Below, one piece after another: positions 7,374-16,013 of a stretch of DNA of 49,339 nt. The translations under genes were made by a program, and so were the position numbers. Numbering within the stretch: position 1 is the first letter of the stretch; every line of letters starts with the position of its first letter. A model generated the notes under the pieces. It was not told where the DNA came from and did not search any database. It saw only the letters and a program-made list of their open reading frames with translations. Source of the DNA: Streptomyces sp. SID9727 (GTDB taxonomy: Bacteria; Actinomycetota; Actinomycetes; Streptomycetales; Streptomycetaceae); the NCBI RefSeq assembly GCF_010550605.1, contig NZ_JAAGNI010000513.1, positions 1 through 49,339 of the forward strand. The letters are read 5' to 3'.

Positions 7374-8279
7374 ATGACCTCAGCAGTCCCCGCCGCACCG
7401 CAGCGGCCCGTCGTCGCCGTACTCGGCACCGGGATCATGGGCGCGGCCATGGCCCGCAGCCTGCTCCGCGCCGGTCTGGACGTCCGGGCCTGGAACCGCA
7501 CGCAGGCCAAGGCCGCCCCGCTCGCCGCCGACGGCGCCACCGTCACCGGCACGGCGGAGGAGGCCGTGCGCGGCGCCCACGTCGTGCTCACCGCGCTCAC
7601 CGACACGACCGCCGTCGCCGCCGCCCTCGCCGCCGCCTCCGAGGGCCTGCACCGGGGCCAGGTGCTGCTCCAGACCTCCACGGTCGGCCCGGACGGCGCC
7701 GTCGAACTGGCCCAGCGCGCCGCCGACCTCGGCCTGATCCACCTCGACGCCCCGGTCGTCGGGACCCGGCAGCCCGCCGAGCAGGGTGCGCTGACCGTCC
7801 TCGTCTCCGGCCCCGAGGCCGCCCGTGCGGTGGTCGGACCGGTGCTGGACGCGATCGGGCAGCGCACGGTGTGGGCCGGGGAGGAACCGGGGGCGGCCTC
7901 CCGGCTGAAGCTCGTGGTCAACGCCTGGGTGGTCAACATGGTGGGCGGCGTCGCGGAGTGCCTGAACCTCGCCGAGGGGCTCGGCGTCGACCCGCGTGCG
8001 TTCCTCGGCCTGGTCGAGGGCGGACCGCTCGACTCGGGCTACCTCCACGCCAAGTCCGCCGCCGTCCTGGACGGGGACCTGACCCCGAGCTTCGCCCTGT
8101 CCACCGCCCTCAAGGACACCCGCCTCATCCTCGACGCGGCCGCACAGGCCGGTGTCCGGCTGGACCTGGCCGCCGCGTCGGCCGCCCGCTTCGAGCGCGC
8201 CGAGGCCGCCGGACACGGCGAAGAGGACATGATCGCCACCTACTACGCGGGCCGGGCCCCCGAGAGGGGCCGCGACTGA
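7374..8279 (+). CDS. 3-hydroxyisobutyrate dehydrogenase-like NAD(P)-dependent oxidoreductase
   Basis: 301 residues of the beta-hydroxyacid dehydrogenase/6-phosphogluconate dehydrogenase superfamily. The N-terminal Rossmann motif is LGTGIMGAAMARSLL (residues about 16-30). The substrate-binding region contains DAPVVGTRQPAEQGALTVLVSG in place of the canonical DAPVSGG, and the catalytic lysine is in ASRLKLVVNAWV (about residue 177). The C-terminal domain is all-helical. The true substrate (3-hydroxyisobutyrate, tartronate semialdehyde, glyoxylate or an imine) is not determined by the sequence. AAGGGA serves as ribosome-binding site. Confidence 0.85.
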   Translation: MTSAVPAAPQRPVVAVLGTGIMGAAMARSLLRAGLDVRAWNRTQAKAAPLAADGATVTGTAEEAVRGAHVVLTALTDTTAVAAALAAASEGLHRGQVLLQTSTVGPDGAVELAQRAADLGLIHLDAPVVGTRQPAEQGALTVLVSGPEAARAVVGPVLDAIGQRTVWAGEEPGAASRLKLVVNAWVVNMVGGVAECLNLAEGLGVDPRAFLGLVEGGPLDSGYLHAKSAAVLDGDLTPSFALSTALKDTRLILDAAAQAGVRLDLAAASAARFERAEAAGHGEEDMIATYYAGRAPERGRD

Positions 8280-8519
8280 CCGGGCGGGGCCACGGCCGCG
8301 CGACGGGCGAGGACCGCCCCACCGGTACGGGGGAGCCCGGTGGGACGGCCGCCATCAGCGTGCCACAGGACGGCACGCCGCAGGGGCCCACCGGCTGGTA
8401 CCCGGCGCTGATTGAGTCGAAATCGACGGTACGGGAATACCCGCGCGCCACTCGTCCTTGCCGCACCTGTGGCGTCCGTCAGCGGGGCGCCGTCGCACGG
8501 AACAGGGGAGTAGGAGCTC

Positions 8520-9437
8520 ATGCCGAAGGCGTACGTGTTCACCCGCAACGGCGGACCGGAGGTGGAGGTCCTCACCGAACTGGAACGGCCGAAACCCGGT
8601 CCCGGTGAACTGCTCGTCGCCGTCCGCGCGGCAGGCGTCAACCCGGTCGACTGGAAGCTGCGCACCGGCTGGACGAGGCCGGGCAGCGAGCCGCCGCCGT
8701 TCCCGGCCGTCTTCGGCAGCGAGGCCGCCGGCACCGTCGTGGAGACCGGCCCCGGGGTGGAGGGTTTCGCACCCGGCGACGAGGTGTTCGGCTCCCCCCT
8801 GACCGGCGGGTACGCCGAGTACACGCTCATGCCCGTCGCGGTCACCGCCCGCAAGCCGGCCGCCCTGTCCTTCACCGACGCGGCGGTCCTGCCCGTCGCC
8901 GCCGCCACCGCGTACGACGGGCTGCGCCAGCTGGACCTCGCACCCGGTGCCACGCTCCTGGTCACCGGGGCCGGCGGCGGCGTGGGCAGCGCCGCCGTCC
9001 AGCTCGCGCGCCACGCGGGCCTCCGGGTCCTCGGCGTCGCGGGCGAGGCCAAGAAGGAATTCGTGGAGTCCCTGGGCGCCGAGCACGTCCCGTCGGGCGC
9101 CGGTCTCGCCGACCGGGTGCGCGAAGCCGCCCCCGAGGGCGTGGACGCCGTCTTCGACCTGGTCGGCGGCGACACCCTGCGGGAGGCGGCCGGCCTGGTC
9201 GACCCGGCCGCGCTCATCAGCGCCGGCGGCAGGCCCCTGGTGGCCGAGCTCGGCGGAGAACCCGTCCGCCGGGCCCGTACCGCCGCCGTCCTCGACGAAG
9301 TGGCGCGGCTGACCGTCGAGGGGGCCCTGCGCACCCACGTGACCCGGATCCTGCCCCTCGATCGCGCCGCCGAGGCGCTGCGCGCGGTGGAGGACGGCCA
9401 CGCCCTGGGCAAGACCGTGATCGAGGTGACCGCGTGA
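8520..9437 (+). CDS. NADP-dependent quinone oxidoreductase-like medium-chain dehydrogenase
   Basis: 305 residues of the zinc-independent MDR family (quinone oxidoreductase/QOR-like). It has no structural zinc cysteines. The catalytic domain carries AAGVNPVDWKLRTGW and the cofactor domain LLVTGAGGGVGSAAVQLAR (about residue 145). It probably reduces quinones or alpha,beta-unsaturated carbonyls with NADPH. The ATG has GGAGTAGGAG upstream. Its stop overlaps the start of the acetyltransferase (GTGA), so the two are coupled. The 240 bases upstream hold a small inverted repeat (GTCGA-AA-TCGAC, 8413-8424) that might be an operator. Confidence 0.85.
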   Translation: MPKAYVFTRNGGPEVEVLTELERPKPGPGELLVAVRAAGVNPVDWKLRTGWTRPGSEPPPFPAVFGSEAAGTVVETGPGVEGFAPGDEVFGSPLTGGYAEYTLMPVAVTARKPAALSFTDAAVLPVAAATAYDGLRQLDLAPGATLLVTGAGGGVGSAAVQLARHAGLRVLGVAGEAKKEFVESLGAEHVPSGAGLADRVREAAPEGVDAVFDLVGGDTLREAAGLVDPAALISAGGRPLVAELGGEPVRRARTAAVLDEVARLTVEGALRTHVTRILPLDRAAEALRAVEDGHALGKTVIEVTA

Positions 9438-10180
9438 GTCCGCACCCGGACCCGGGCCACCCCCTGGACGACCCGGTGGGTGCCGCCCTGCGCGGCACCC
9501 ACGCCCGCTTCGCCCAACGCCGGGGCCGCGTGCTGCGCTACGCCTCCGAGGTCGCCCCCTGGGTCGCGCTCCCGCCGGACCCCGGGCCCGCCGACTGGGC
9601 CGACGTGGCGGCGCTCACCGGACCGGGCGGAGGCGTCACCATCACCGCGTTCCGGGAGCCCCCGCCCGCCGACTGGGAGATCACCTTCCACGCCGACGGC
9701 GTCCAGCTGGTCGACGCGGGCGTGGCCGCGGCGCCCCTCCCCGAAGCGGTCCGGCTGGGCCCCGCCGACGTACCGGAGATGCTCGACCTCGTCGCCCGCA
9801 CCCGGCCCGGCCCCTTCGAGTCCCGGACCGTGGAGCTCGGCACCTACCTGGGGGTGCGCCGGGACGGGGTGCTGGTCGCCATGGCCGGCGAACGCATGCG
9901 CCCGCCGGGCTGGAGCGAGATCAGCGCCGTCTGCACCGACGCGTCGGTCCGCGGCCAGGGACTCGGCGGCGGACTCGTGCGCGCCGTCGCCCACGAGATC
10001 CGCCGGCGCGGCGAGACCCCGTTCCTGCACGCGGCCGCCGCCAACACCGGCGCCGTCCGGCTCTACGAGGCGCTCGGCTTCGAGCTCCGCCGGCGGGTCG
10101 AGTTCCTGGCCGCCGTCGTCCCGCCCGGGCCGGAGGTGCCGGCGCCCGGCCACCCCGCCGGCGTGACGGCCGCGCGCTGA
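9434..10180 (+). CDS. GNAT family N-acetyltransferase
   Basis: 248 residues. The acetyl-CoA-binding core lies in the C-terminal half: ISAVCTDASVRGQGLGGGLVRAVAHEI (motif A with the Q/RxxGxG/A loop, about residues 171-197) and NTGAVRLYEALGFELRRRVEF (motif B). The N-terminal half is a degenerate second domain, as in FR47-like GNATs. It starts with GTG inside the stop of the oxidoreductase. The substrate is unknown. Confidence 0.82.
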   Translation: MSPHPDPGHPLDDPVGAALRGTHARFAQRRGRVLRYASEVAPWVALPPDPGPADWADVAALTGPGGGVTITAFREPPPADWEITFHADGVQLVDAGVAAAPLPEAVRLGPADVPEMLDLVARTRPGPFESRTVELGTYLGVRRDGVLVAMAGERMRPPGWSEISAVCTDASVRGQGLGGGLVRAVAHEIRRRGETPFLHAAAANTGAVRLYEALGFELRRRVEFLAAVVPPGPEVPAPGHPAGVTAAR

Positions 10181-10304
10181 TCCGACGGGTGCCTCCGGGG
10201 CCGGGCGGCACCGGCCTCGGACGCGTTCAGGGACCTTCGGCCGGGCCCGTCGGGCCGTAAGCCTCGTGTGCCCCTTCCCTCCGCGGGGTCGAATGGAAGG
10301 GAAC

Positions 10305-10325
10305 GCCGGCACGCGGGGTGCCGGC
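10305..10325 (+). repeat. 8-bp inverted repeat ahead of the PP2C phosphatase gene
   Basis: GCCGGCAC and GTGCCGGC are separated by GCGGG and lie just upstream of the ribosome-binding site at about 10333. It could be a 5' leader hairpin or an operator. In DNA this GC-rich, an arm of this length has a notable chance of being accidental. Confidence 0.35.
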
Positions 10326-10346
10326 CGATCCCGGAAGGAGAGGGCC

Positions 10347-11558
10347 GTGACCTTCGGACTCCTGAGCCGGCCGGCGCCCCGTGCGGCGCTCCCCGGCACC
10401 GAGGCGGGAGAGGCGGCAGCGCGCGCTCCACGCATCGGGAACGGGGCGCTGTCCGGTGGCCTGGCCCTGCTGACCGCCGTGATCGTCAGCCTCGACGTCC
10501 TCGCCGGCAACGACCTGCGGCTGGTGCCGCTCCTCGTGGTCGCGCCGGCCCTCGTCTCGGTCTTCGGGACGGTCGGTCAGACCGCCGTCGCCGGCGCCTG
10601 GGTCACCGGGGCGGCCGTCGTCACGCGTGCGGCGACCGGCGGGACCACGTGGGACGTGATCAGCAGCATCGTCTTCACCCTCTTCGCCTGCCTGCTCAGC
10701 GTCGCCGCCTGCGCCCTGCGCGTCAGGCACGCCACCGAGATCGCCCGGCTGCGTTCCGCCGCCGTCGCCCTCCAGCGGCAGATCCTGCGCCCCCTGCCCA
10801 TCCCGACCGACCAGATCACCGCCCACGGCACCTACACGCCGATCGAGGAGGACCGCCTGGTCGGTGGGGACATCTACGAGGTCGTCCAGTCGCCGTACGG
10901 CACCCGGGTGATCATCGGCGACGTCCAGGGCAAGGGGCTCCCCGCCATCGGTGTGGGCTTCGCCGTCCTCGGCGCGTTCCGCGAGGCGGCCATCCGCGAA
11001 CCCTCCCTCACCGCTGTCGTGGACCGGCTGGAGGACGCCGTCACCCGGCAGAACGCCTTCGCCGCCCAGACCGGTGACACCGAACGCTTCGTGACCGCGC
11101 TCGTCCTCGGCTTCGACGGCGACGGCCGGGTCCGCGCGGTGAACTGCGGCCATCTGCTGCCCCGGCTGCTGCACGACGGGGTCGCCGTCCCCGTGCCCCT
11201 GCGCCACACCTCCGTGCCGCTGGGCATGGCGGAGCTCAGCAACGAGGGCCGCACCGCGGAACGGCTCGACTTCCCGCCCGGCGCGACGCTCCTGATGTTC
11301 ACCGACGGCGTCACCGAGGCCCGCGACGCCGACGGGCGCTTCTACCCGCTCGACCACCGGCTGAGCCGCTGGGCGCGCCGGAGCCCCCAGGGAGTGCTCG
11401 ACGCGCTCGAACACGACCTGGAGGAGTTCTCCGGCGGGGTGCGGCGCGACGACGTCGCCGTGCTGGCCCTGCGCCGCGCCACCTCCGCCGAGGCGGCCCG
11501 GCCCGTTCCGGCGGGGCACGAGGCGGTAGGGGCCGCCGAGGTGTTCAGTGGACGCTGA
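10347..11558 (+). CDS. membrane-bound PP2C-type (SpoIIE/RsbU) serine phosphatase
   Basis: 403 residues. Three predicted membrane helices (about 34-53, 57-90 and 100-125) are followed by a PP2C-like domain from about residue 150. The metal-binding motifs are all present: VGGDIYEV, GDVQGKGLPA, FTDGVTEARD and a terminal RRDDVAVLAL. Such phosphatases usually dephosphorylate anti-anti-sigma factors in partner-switching systems. No STAS partner is adjacent, so the target is unknown, though an RsbW-like kinase is encoded at 39953. GTG 10347 was chosen for the strong GGAAGGAGAGG site; an upstream ATG lacks one. Confidence 0.87.
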   Translation: MTFGLLSRPAPRAALPGTEAGEAAARAPRIGNGALSGGLALLTAVIVSLDVLAGNDLRLVPLLVVAPALVSVFGTVGQTAVAGAWVTGAAVVTRAATGGTTWDVISSIVFTLFACLLSVAACALRVRHATEIARLRSAAVALQRQILRPLPIPTDQITAHGTYTPIEEDRLVGGDIYEVVQSPYGTRVIIGDVQGKGLPAIGVGFAVLGAFREAAIREPSLTAVVDRLEDAVTRQNAFAAQTGDTERFVTALVLGFDGDGRVRAVNCGHLLPRLLHDGVAVPVPLRHTSVPLGMAELSNEGRTAERLDFPPGATLLMFTDGVTEARDADGRFYPLDHRLSRWARRSPQGVLDALEHDLEEFSGGVRRDDVAVLALRRATSAEAARPVPAGHEAVGAAEVFSGR

Positions 11559-11578
11559 CGGGCGTACCCCCACCCTTC

Positions 11579-11610
11579 TGTCCCGGTGCGACTTCTGTCG
11601 CGCCGGGACA
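11579..11610. promoter_or_regulatory. 14-bp near-perfect inverted repeat at the tetR promoter, likely TetR operator
   Basis: TGTCCCGGTGCGAC and GTCGCGCCGGGACA (one mismatch) flank a TTCT spacer. The right arm covers the -35 region expected for the TACGGT -10 box at 11621-11626, so a protein bound here would block tetR transcription, which fits autoregulation. The repeat is followed by ATTTT and begins 20 bases after the phosphatase stop, so a terminator role is possible too. Confidence 0.6.
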
Positions 11611-11633
11611 TTTTCGGGTGTACGGTGGCACAC

Positions 11634-12323
11634 ATGCAAGCGGAACGGAAGATTCCGGACAGGCGGGGCCGCAAGGCCCGCCGGACCCGGGACGCGCTGG
11701 CCGGGGCCGCCTTCGAGCTCGTGCTCGACCGGGGGCTCAGGGAGGTCACGGTCGAGGAGATCGCCGAACGCGCCGACCTGGACCGCCGCACCTTCAGCCG
11801 GTACTTCGCCGGCAAGGAGGACGCCGTCCTGGACTCGGTCCGGGGCGACGGCGACCGGATCAACGACGCCCTGCGCGCCCGCCCGGCGGGCGAGCCCCCG
11901 CTCACCGCGTACCGCCGGGCCGTCCAGGACTGGCTCCAGGACCCCGTGGTCCCGGCCTGGCACCGCCGCCCGCGCATCTACGAGCTGCTGGTCCTCGCCG
12001 AGCGCGAACCGACCCTCTACGCGGCCTTCCACCACATCCGGGTGGACGCGCAGGCGGACTCGGTCGCCATCGTCGCGGACCGGCTCGGCACCGACCCCCT
12101 CAGCGACCTGCGGCCCGCCGTCACGGTCGCCGCCGGAGCCGGCGCCCTCCTCGCCGCCCAGGCCGCCTGGGTGCGCGGGGACCGCCCCGACGAGCTGCCC
12201 CGGCTCGTCGACCGGGCCTTCGACGCCCTGGCCGGCGAACTCTTCACCGGCCCCGCGCCGCCCGGCATCGGCACACCGCACAGCACCACCCGCACCGCCA
12301 CGGAAGGAAACGGCACCCCATGA
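11634..12323 (+). CDS. TetR/AcrR family transcriptional regulator
   Basis: 229 residues. The N-terminal helix-turn-helix is plain: TVEEIAERADLDRRTFSRYFAGKEDAVLDS (about residues 38-66). The ligand-binding domain (from about 80) is not recognisable beyond the superfamily. ATG 11634 follows TACGGT by exactly 7 bases with no Shine-Dalgarno, which predicts a leaderless mRNA. A longer in-frame start would lie inside the promoter repeat. The stop overlaps the SDR gene start (ATGA), so the regulator and the dehydrogenase are co-translated, and it probably controls the SDR and the following alcohol dehydrogenase. Confidence 0.87.
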   Translation: MQAERKIPDRRGRKARRTRDALAGAAFELVLDRGLREVTVEEIAERADLDRRTFSRYFAGKEDAVLDSVRGDGDRINDALRARPAGEPPLTAYRRAVQDWLQDPVVPAWHRRPRIYELLVLAEREPTLYAAFHHIRVDAQADSVAIVADRLGTDPLSDLRPAVTVAAGAGALLAAQAAWVRGDRPDELPRLVDRAFDALAGELFTGPAPPGIGTPHSTTRTATEGNGTP

Positions 12324-13090
12324 GCACCACCACCCCCACCGACCAGGAGTTCGCCGGCCGCACCGCCCTCGTCACCGGCGGGGCCTCCGGCATCGGCCTG
12401 GCCCTCGCCCACCGGCTCGCCGGCGCGGGCGCCTCCGTCGTCGTCGCCGACTACAACGAGGCGAGCGCCCGCGAGGCTGCCGCCGCCCTGGAGAGCGCCG
12501 GCGGCCGGGCCGCCGCCGTGGCCATGGACGTCACCGACCCCGCGTCCGTCGAGGCGGGTGTGCGGTTCGCCGTCGACACCTTCGGCGCCCTGCACCTCGC
12601 CGTCAACAACGCGGGCATCGGCGGTCCCAGCAACCCCACCGGCGAGTACGCCGTCGAGGACTGGGACCGGGTCGTCGCGACCAACCTCAGCGGCGTCTTC
12701 TACTCGATGCGCCACGAGCTGCCCGCCATCGTCGCCGCGGGCGGCGGCGCGATCGTCAACATGTCCTCGATCCTGGGCACCAACGGCTTCGCCGGCTCGC
12801 CCGCGTACGTGGCCGCCAAGCACGGCGTCGTCGGCCTCACCAAGTCCGCCGCCCTGGAGTACGCCGCCCAGAACGTCCGGATCAACGCCGTGGGCCCGGG
12901 CTTCATCGACACCCCGCTGCTGCGGGACACGGAGGGCCCGGCCCGGGACCACCTGATCTCGCTGCACCCGGCGGGCCGCCTGGGCACGTCCGAGGAGGTC
13001 GCGGAGCTCGCCGCGTTCCTGCTCTCGGACCGGGCCTCGTTCATCCACGGCAGCTACCACCTGGTGGACGGCGGCTACTCCGCCTCCTGA
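12320..13090 (+). CDS. short-chain dehydrogenase/reductase
   Basis: 256-residue classical SDR. TGGASGIGLALAHRL is the cofactor motif (about residues 18-32), NNAG is present, Ser in NMSSILG and the YVAAK tetrad complete the active site, and the C-terminal HLVDGGYSAS is typical. Asp in VVADYN after the second strand favours NAD over NADP. It starts within the tetR stop, so it is likely self-regulated with it. The substrate is unknown; an alcohol or a keto group is expected, and a zinc alcohol dehydrogenase follows 107 bases downstream. Confidence 0.88.
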   Translation: MSTTTPTDQEFAGRTALVTGGASGIGLALAHRLAGAGASVVVADYNEASAREAAAALESAGGRAAAVAMDVTDPASVEAGVRFAVDTFGALHLAVNNAGIGGPSNPTGEYAVEDWDRVVATNLSGVFYSMRHELPAIVAAGGGAIVNMSSILGTNGFAGSPAYVAAKHGVVGLTKSAALEYAAQNVRINAVGPGFIDTPLLRDTEGPARDHLISLHPAGRLGTSEEVAELAAFLLSDRASFIHGSYHLVDGGYSAS

Positions 13091-13197
13091 CCGCGGCGGG
13101 GGATCCCGGGGGCGCGGAGGAGCGAGGAAAACAGGGGGCTTCGGGGGTTTCGGGGGCCAGCACACGAGTCACAGCCACAGAGGTCGAGGAGGACCCC

Positions 13198-14238
13198 ATG
13201 AAGGCAGTTCAGTACCGCGAGATCGGCGCCGCACCCGAGGTCGTCACCGTGCCCGACCCGGAGCCGGGTCCGGGCCAGGTGCTGCTGAAGGTCACGGCGG
13301 CCGGCGTCTGCCATTCCGACATCGCCGTGATGAGCTGGACCGCGGACCAGTTCCCGTACCCGCTGCCGCTCACCCTCGGCCACGAGGGCGTCGGCACGAT
13401 CGCCGCGCTCGGCGACGGCGTCACCGGCCTGGAGACGGGCCAGTCCGTCGCCGTCTACGGCCCCTGGGGCTGCGGCACCTGCGTGAAGTGCGCGGAGGGC
13501 AAGGAGAACTACTGCCTGCGCGCCGCCGAGCTCGGCATCAACCCGCCCGGCCTGGGCTCGCCCGGTGCCATGGCCGAGTACATGATCGTGGACGACCCGC
13601 GCCACCTCGTGCCCATCGGCGACCTCGACCCCGTACGCACCGTGCCGCTCACCGACGCCGGCCTCACCCCGTACCACGCCATCAAGCGCTCCCTGCCGAA
13701 GCTGGTGCCCGGGGCCACCGCCGTCGTCATCGGCACCGGCGGCCTCGGCCACGTGGCGATCCAGCTGCTGCGCGCCCTGACGTCGGCCCGGGTGATCGCC
13801 CTCGACGTCACCGAGGACAAGCTCGCCCTCGCCCGCACCGTCGGGGCGCACGAGACCGTCCTGTCCGACGAGCACGCGGCCGCCCGCATCCGTGAACTGA
13901 CGGGCGGCATCGGCGCCCAGGTCGTCCTGGACTTCGTCGGCGCCCCGCCGACCGTCGCCACGGCGGGCGCGGCGGCCGCCATCGACTCGGACGTCACCAT
14001 CGTCGGCATCGGCGGCGGAACGCTGCCCGTCGGCTTCGGCGTCCTGCCGTTCAACACGACGGTCACCGCCCCCTACTGGGGATCGCGGTCCGAACTGGCC
14101 GAGGTGCTGGACCTGGCCCACGCGGGAGCGGTGGACGTCCACGTCGAGACGTACCCGCTGGACGAGGCACCGCTGGCCTACGAACGCCTGCACGCCGGCA
14201 AGATCAACGGCCGGGCGGTCATCCTCCCGCAGAGCTGA
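13198..14238 (+). CDS. zinc-dependent alcohol dehydrogenase, NAD(P)-dependent
   Basis: 346 residues of the zinc MDR family. The catalytic zinc site is visible in AGVCHSD and LGHEGVG. The structural zinc site is GCGTCVKCAEGKENYC with CX2CX2CX7C spacing. The cofactor motif is VVIGTGGLGHVAIQLL (about residue 177). The short C-terminus and motifs resemble the ADH/AdhP-type enzymes that Streptomyces annotates as 'NAD(P)-dependent alcohol dehydrogenase'. GAGGAGG precedes the start. A perfect 20-bp hairpin terminator closes the transcript. Confidence 0.9.
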   Translation: MKAVQYREIGAAPEVVTVPDPEPGPGQVLLKVTAAGVCHSDIAVMSWTADQFPYPLPLTLGHEGVGTIAALGDGVTGLETGQSVAVYGPWGCGTCVKCAEGKENYCLRAAELGINPPGLGSPGAMAEYMIVDDPRHLVPIGDLDPVRTVPLTDAGLTPYHAIKRSLPKLVPGATAVVIGTGGLGHVAIQLLRALTSARVIALDVTEDKLALARTVGAHETVLSDEHAAARIRELTGGIGAQVVLDFVGAPPTVATAGAAAAIDSDVTIVGIGGGTLPVGFGVLPFNTTVTAPYWGSRSELAEVLDLAHAGAVDVHVETYPLDEAPLAYERLHAGKINGRAVILPQS

Positions 14239-14249
14239 CCGGGCGGACC

Positions 14250-14295
14250 CCGCCGTACGGGCGCGGCCGGCACAACGGCCGCGCCCGTACGGCGG
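14250..14295. terminator. bidirectional hairpin terminator (20-bp perfect stem)
   Basis: Bases 14250-14269 and 14276-14295 are exact reverse complements with a 6-base loop (GCACAA). It lies between the convergent alcohol dehydrogenase and NUDIX genes, so it can serve both. Confidence 0.85.
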
Positions 14296-14349
14296 GACGG
14301 GCCCCACGGGCTTCCTCGTACACGAGGACGACGGCGTCCCGCCGCACCG

Positions 14350-14862
14350 TCACCCGCCTCCACCCGCGCTGGTCGCGCCACCGCCCGCCAGGTGCTCGCG
14401 GAGCCGGTCCACGAAGACCCGCTGCCCCTTCACCAGCCGCTCCGCCGCCTCCCCGGGCGTGCACCAGGCGAACCGGTCCATCTCCGGGAACTCGCGCACC
14501 GTCCCCGACTTCCGCGGCCACTCCATCGCGAACGTGCCGGGCACCGCCGTCGCCGGGTCGGCATCGCCCTCCAGCGCCCACACGGTGACCGTCTTCCCGC
14601 TGGGCTGGCGGGCCTCGCCCAGCGCCACCCACGGACCGTCCGGCGCCGGATGCCCGAACTCCTCCTCGAACTCCCGCCGCGCCGCCGCCCGCGGCTCCTC
14701 GTCGGGGGCGTACTCACCCTTGGGCACCGACCACGCGGCCTCCTCGCGCCCCGTCCAGAACGGGCCGCCCATGTGACCGATGAGCACTTCGAGGCCGCGC
14801 CCGGCACCGGTGCGGAACAGCAGGAGCCCCGCGCTGCGGCGGGTGGTCTTCTTGGCCGTCAT
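14350..14862 (-). CDS. NUDIX hydrolase
   Basis: 170 residues. The NUDIX box fits GX5EX7REUXEEXGU: GEYAPDEEPRAAARREFEEE followed by FG (about residues 50-71). It begins at MTAKKTTRRSAGLLLFR, with strands typical of the fold, and hydrolyses some nucleoside diphosphate-X compound. ATG 14862 lies exactly 7 bases after a CACACT hexamer with no ribosome-binding site, so it may be leaderless. The longer frame upstream is arginine-rich and unlikely. The C-terminal GGGATSAGGGG tail is disordered. Confidence 0.88.
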   Translation of the reverse strand: MTAKKTTRRSAGLLLFRTGAGRGLEVLIGHMGGPFWTGREEAAWSVPKGEYAPDEEPRAAARREFEEEFGHPAPDGPWVALGEARQPSGKTVTVWALEGDADPATAVPGTFAMEWPRKSGTVREFPEMDRFAWCTPGEAAERLVKGQRVFVDRLREHLAGGGATSAGGGG

Positions 14863-14969
14863 GCCGTCAAGTGTGCGCGGCGGTGAGCGCGCCGCCGCGC
14901 AGGCGGCGGGGCTACGCTGTCGGCGTCGGCCGCACCCCGCGTTCCTCCCGCATGAACAGGTGATCGGAC

Positions 14970-15515
14970 TTGCTGTACATCGCACTTCTCCGGGGTTTGA
15001 ACGTGCCGGGCCGATCCGTGAAGATGGAGCGCCTGCGCGGACTCTTCACGGAGCTGGGTCTCGCCTCCGTGCGCAGCTACATCCAGAGCGGCAACGTGTT
15101 CTTCGAGTCCGACGAGACCGACCGGGACGCGCTCGCCGCCCGGATCGGCGGTCATCTCGCCGGGGCCCTCGGCTACGACGTCGCGGTGTGCCTGCGCACG
15201 GTTCCCGAGCTGGAGGCGCTGATCGCGCTCGACCCGTTCAAGGACGTGACGGTCACCGACGACATCCGCTGCTGCGTCGTGTTCACGACCGCGCGCATCG
15301 CCCCGGATCTGGCGCTGCCGATGCTTTCCCCCAAGAAGGACATGGAGATCATCGGCCACACCGATCACGACGCCTTCGTCGTCTGGCACCTGATCAACGG
15401 CAAGGCCCCGGCCGCCAAGGGCTTCCAGGAAGGCGTCCTGGGCCGCGACGCGACCACCCGCTTCTTCCACACCGTGGTGAAGATCCTGGCCGCCGCCCGC
15501 AAGGGCACGGGCTGA
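14970..15515 (+). CDS. DUF1697 domain-containing protein
   Basis: 181 residues. The N-terminal YIALLRGLNVPG-R and the QSGNVFFESD segment are the hallmark of DUF1697, whose function is not established. The start appears to be TTG 14970, preceded by AGGTGAT; CTG follows directly, and no ATG or GTG is placed well. It runs divergently from the NUDIX gene and convergently toward the TOBE protein with only 4 bases between stops. Confidence 0.85.
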   Translation: MLYIALLRGLNVPGRSVKMERLRGLFTELGLASVRSYIQSGNVFFESDETDRDALAARIGGHLAGALGYDVAVCLRTVPELEALIALDPFKDVTVTDDIRCCVVFTTARIAPDLALPMLSPKKDMEIIGHTDHDAFVVWHLINGKAPAAKGFQEGVLGRDATTRFFHTVVKILAAARKGTG

Positions 15516-15519
15516 CCGC

Positions 15520-15915
15520 TCAGGCGCGGTCGATGTGCACGCTGGTCGACTTCACCCGGGCGGTGGCCTGCACACCGACCTCCAGGCCCAGTTCCTCGAC
15601 GGCCTCCCTGGTCAGCAGGGACACCAACCGGTGCGGCCCGGCCTGGATCTCGACCTGCGCGGCCACATCGCCCAGCTTGACGGCGGTGACGATGCCCGCG
15701 AACGCGTTGCGCGCGGAGGTGTACGAGACGTCCTCGTCGCCCGCGCCGTTCTGTGCGACCTCGACGGAGAACGCCGCCAGGTCGCGGCCGTCGATGAGGC
15801 GGCGGCCGCCCTCGTCGCGGTGGGTCGCGACGCGCCCCGCGTCGGCCCAGCGCCGGGCGGTATCGGGGCTGACGCCCAGGAGCCGGGCCGCCTGCCCGAT
15901 CGTGTACGACTGCAT
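15520..15915 (-). CDS. HTH plus TOBE (Mop) molybdate-binding protein
   Basis: 131 residues. The N-terminus is a MerR/excisionase-like helix-turn-helix (YTIGQAARLLGVSPDTARRW, residues about 3-22). The C-terminal half, from about residue 63, is a single TOBE/Mop domain (SARNAFAGIVTAVKLGDVAA, then VTSLLT-type strands and ARVKSTSVHI). It is therefore a small molybdate-responsive regulator or store. A molybdenum hydroxylase operon at 36084 gives a possible link in the same region. ATG 15915 lies 7 bases after TAGGGT with no Shine-Dalgarno, so a leaderless mRNA is likely and the longer upstream frame is rejected. Confidence 0.85.
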   Translation of the reverse strand: MQSYTIGQAARLLGVSPDTARRWADAGRVATHRDEGGRRLIDGRDLAAFSVEVAQNGAGDEDVSYTSARNAFAGIVTAVKLGDVAAQVEIQAGPHRLVSLLTREAVEELGLEVGVQATARVKSTSVHIDRA

Positions 15916-16013
15916 GCGCCGTACCCTAACCGGCCCGCGGCCGCGCGGCCCCCGCACGGCCGGGTGGACCAGCCGGGGTGAGGAATCCGGGCGCGCCCCC
16001 TAGGGTGCGAACC

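Noticed and set aside
8413..8424. GTCGA-AA-TCGAC palindrome upstream of the quinone oxidoreductase
   Set aside because: Arms of 5 bases are expected by chance in a 240-base GC-rich gap; noted only in the gene entry.
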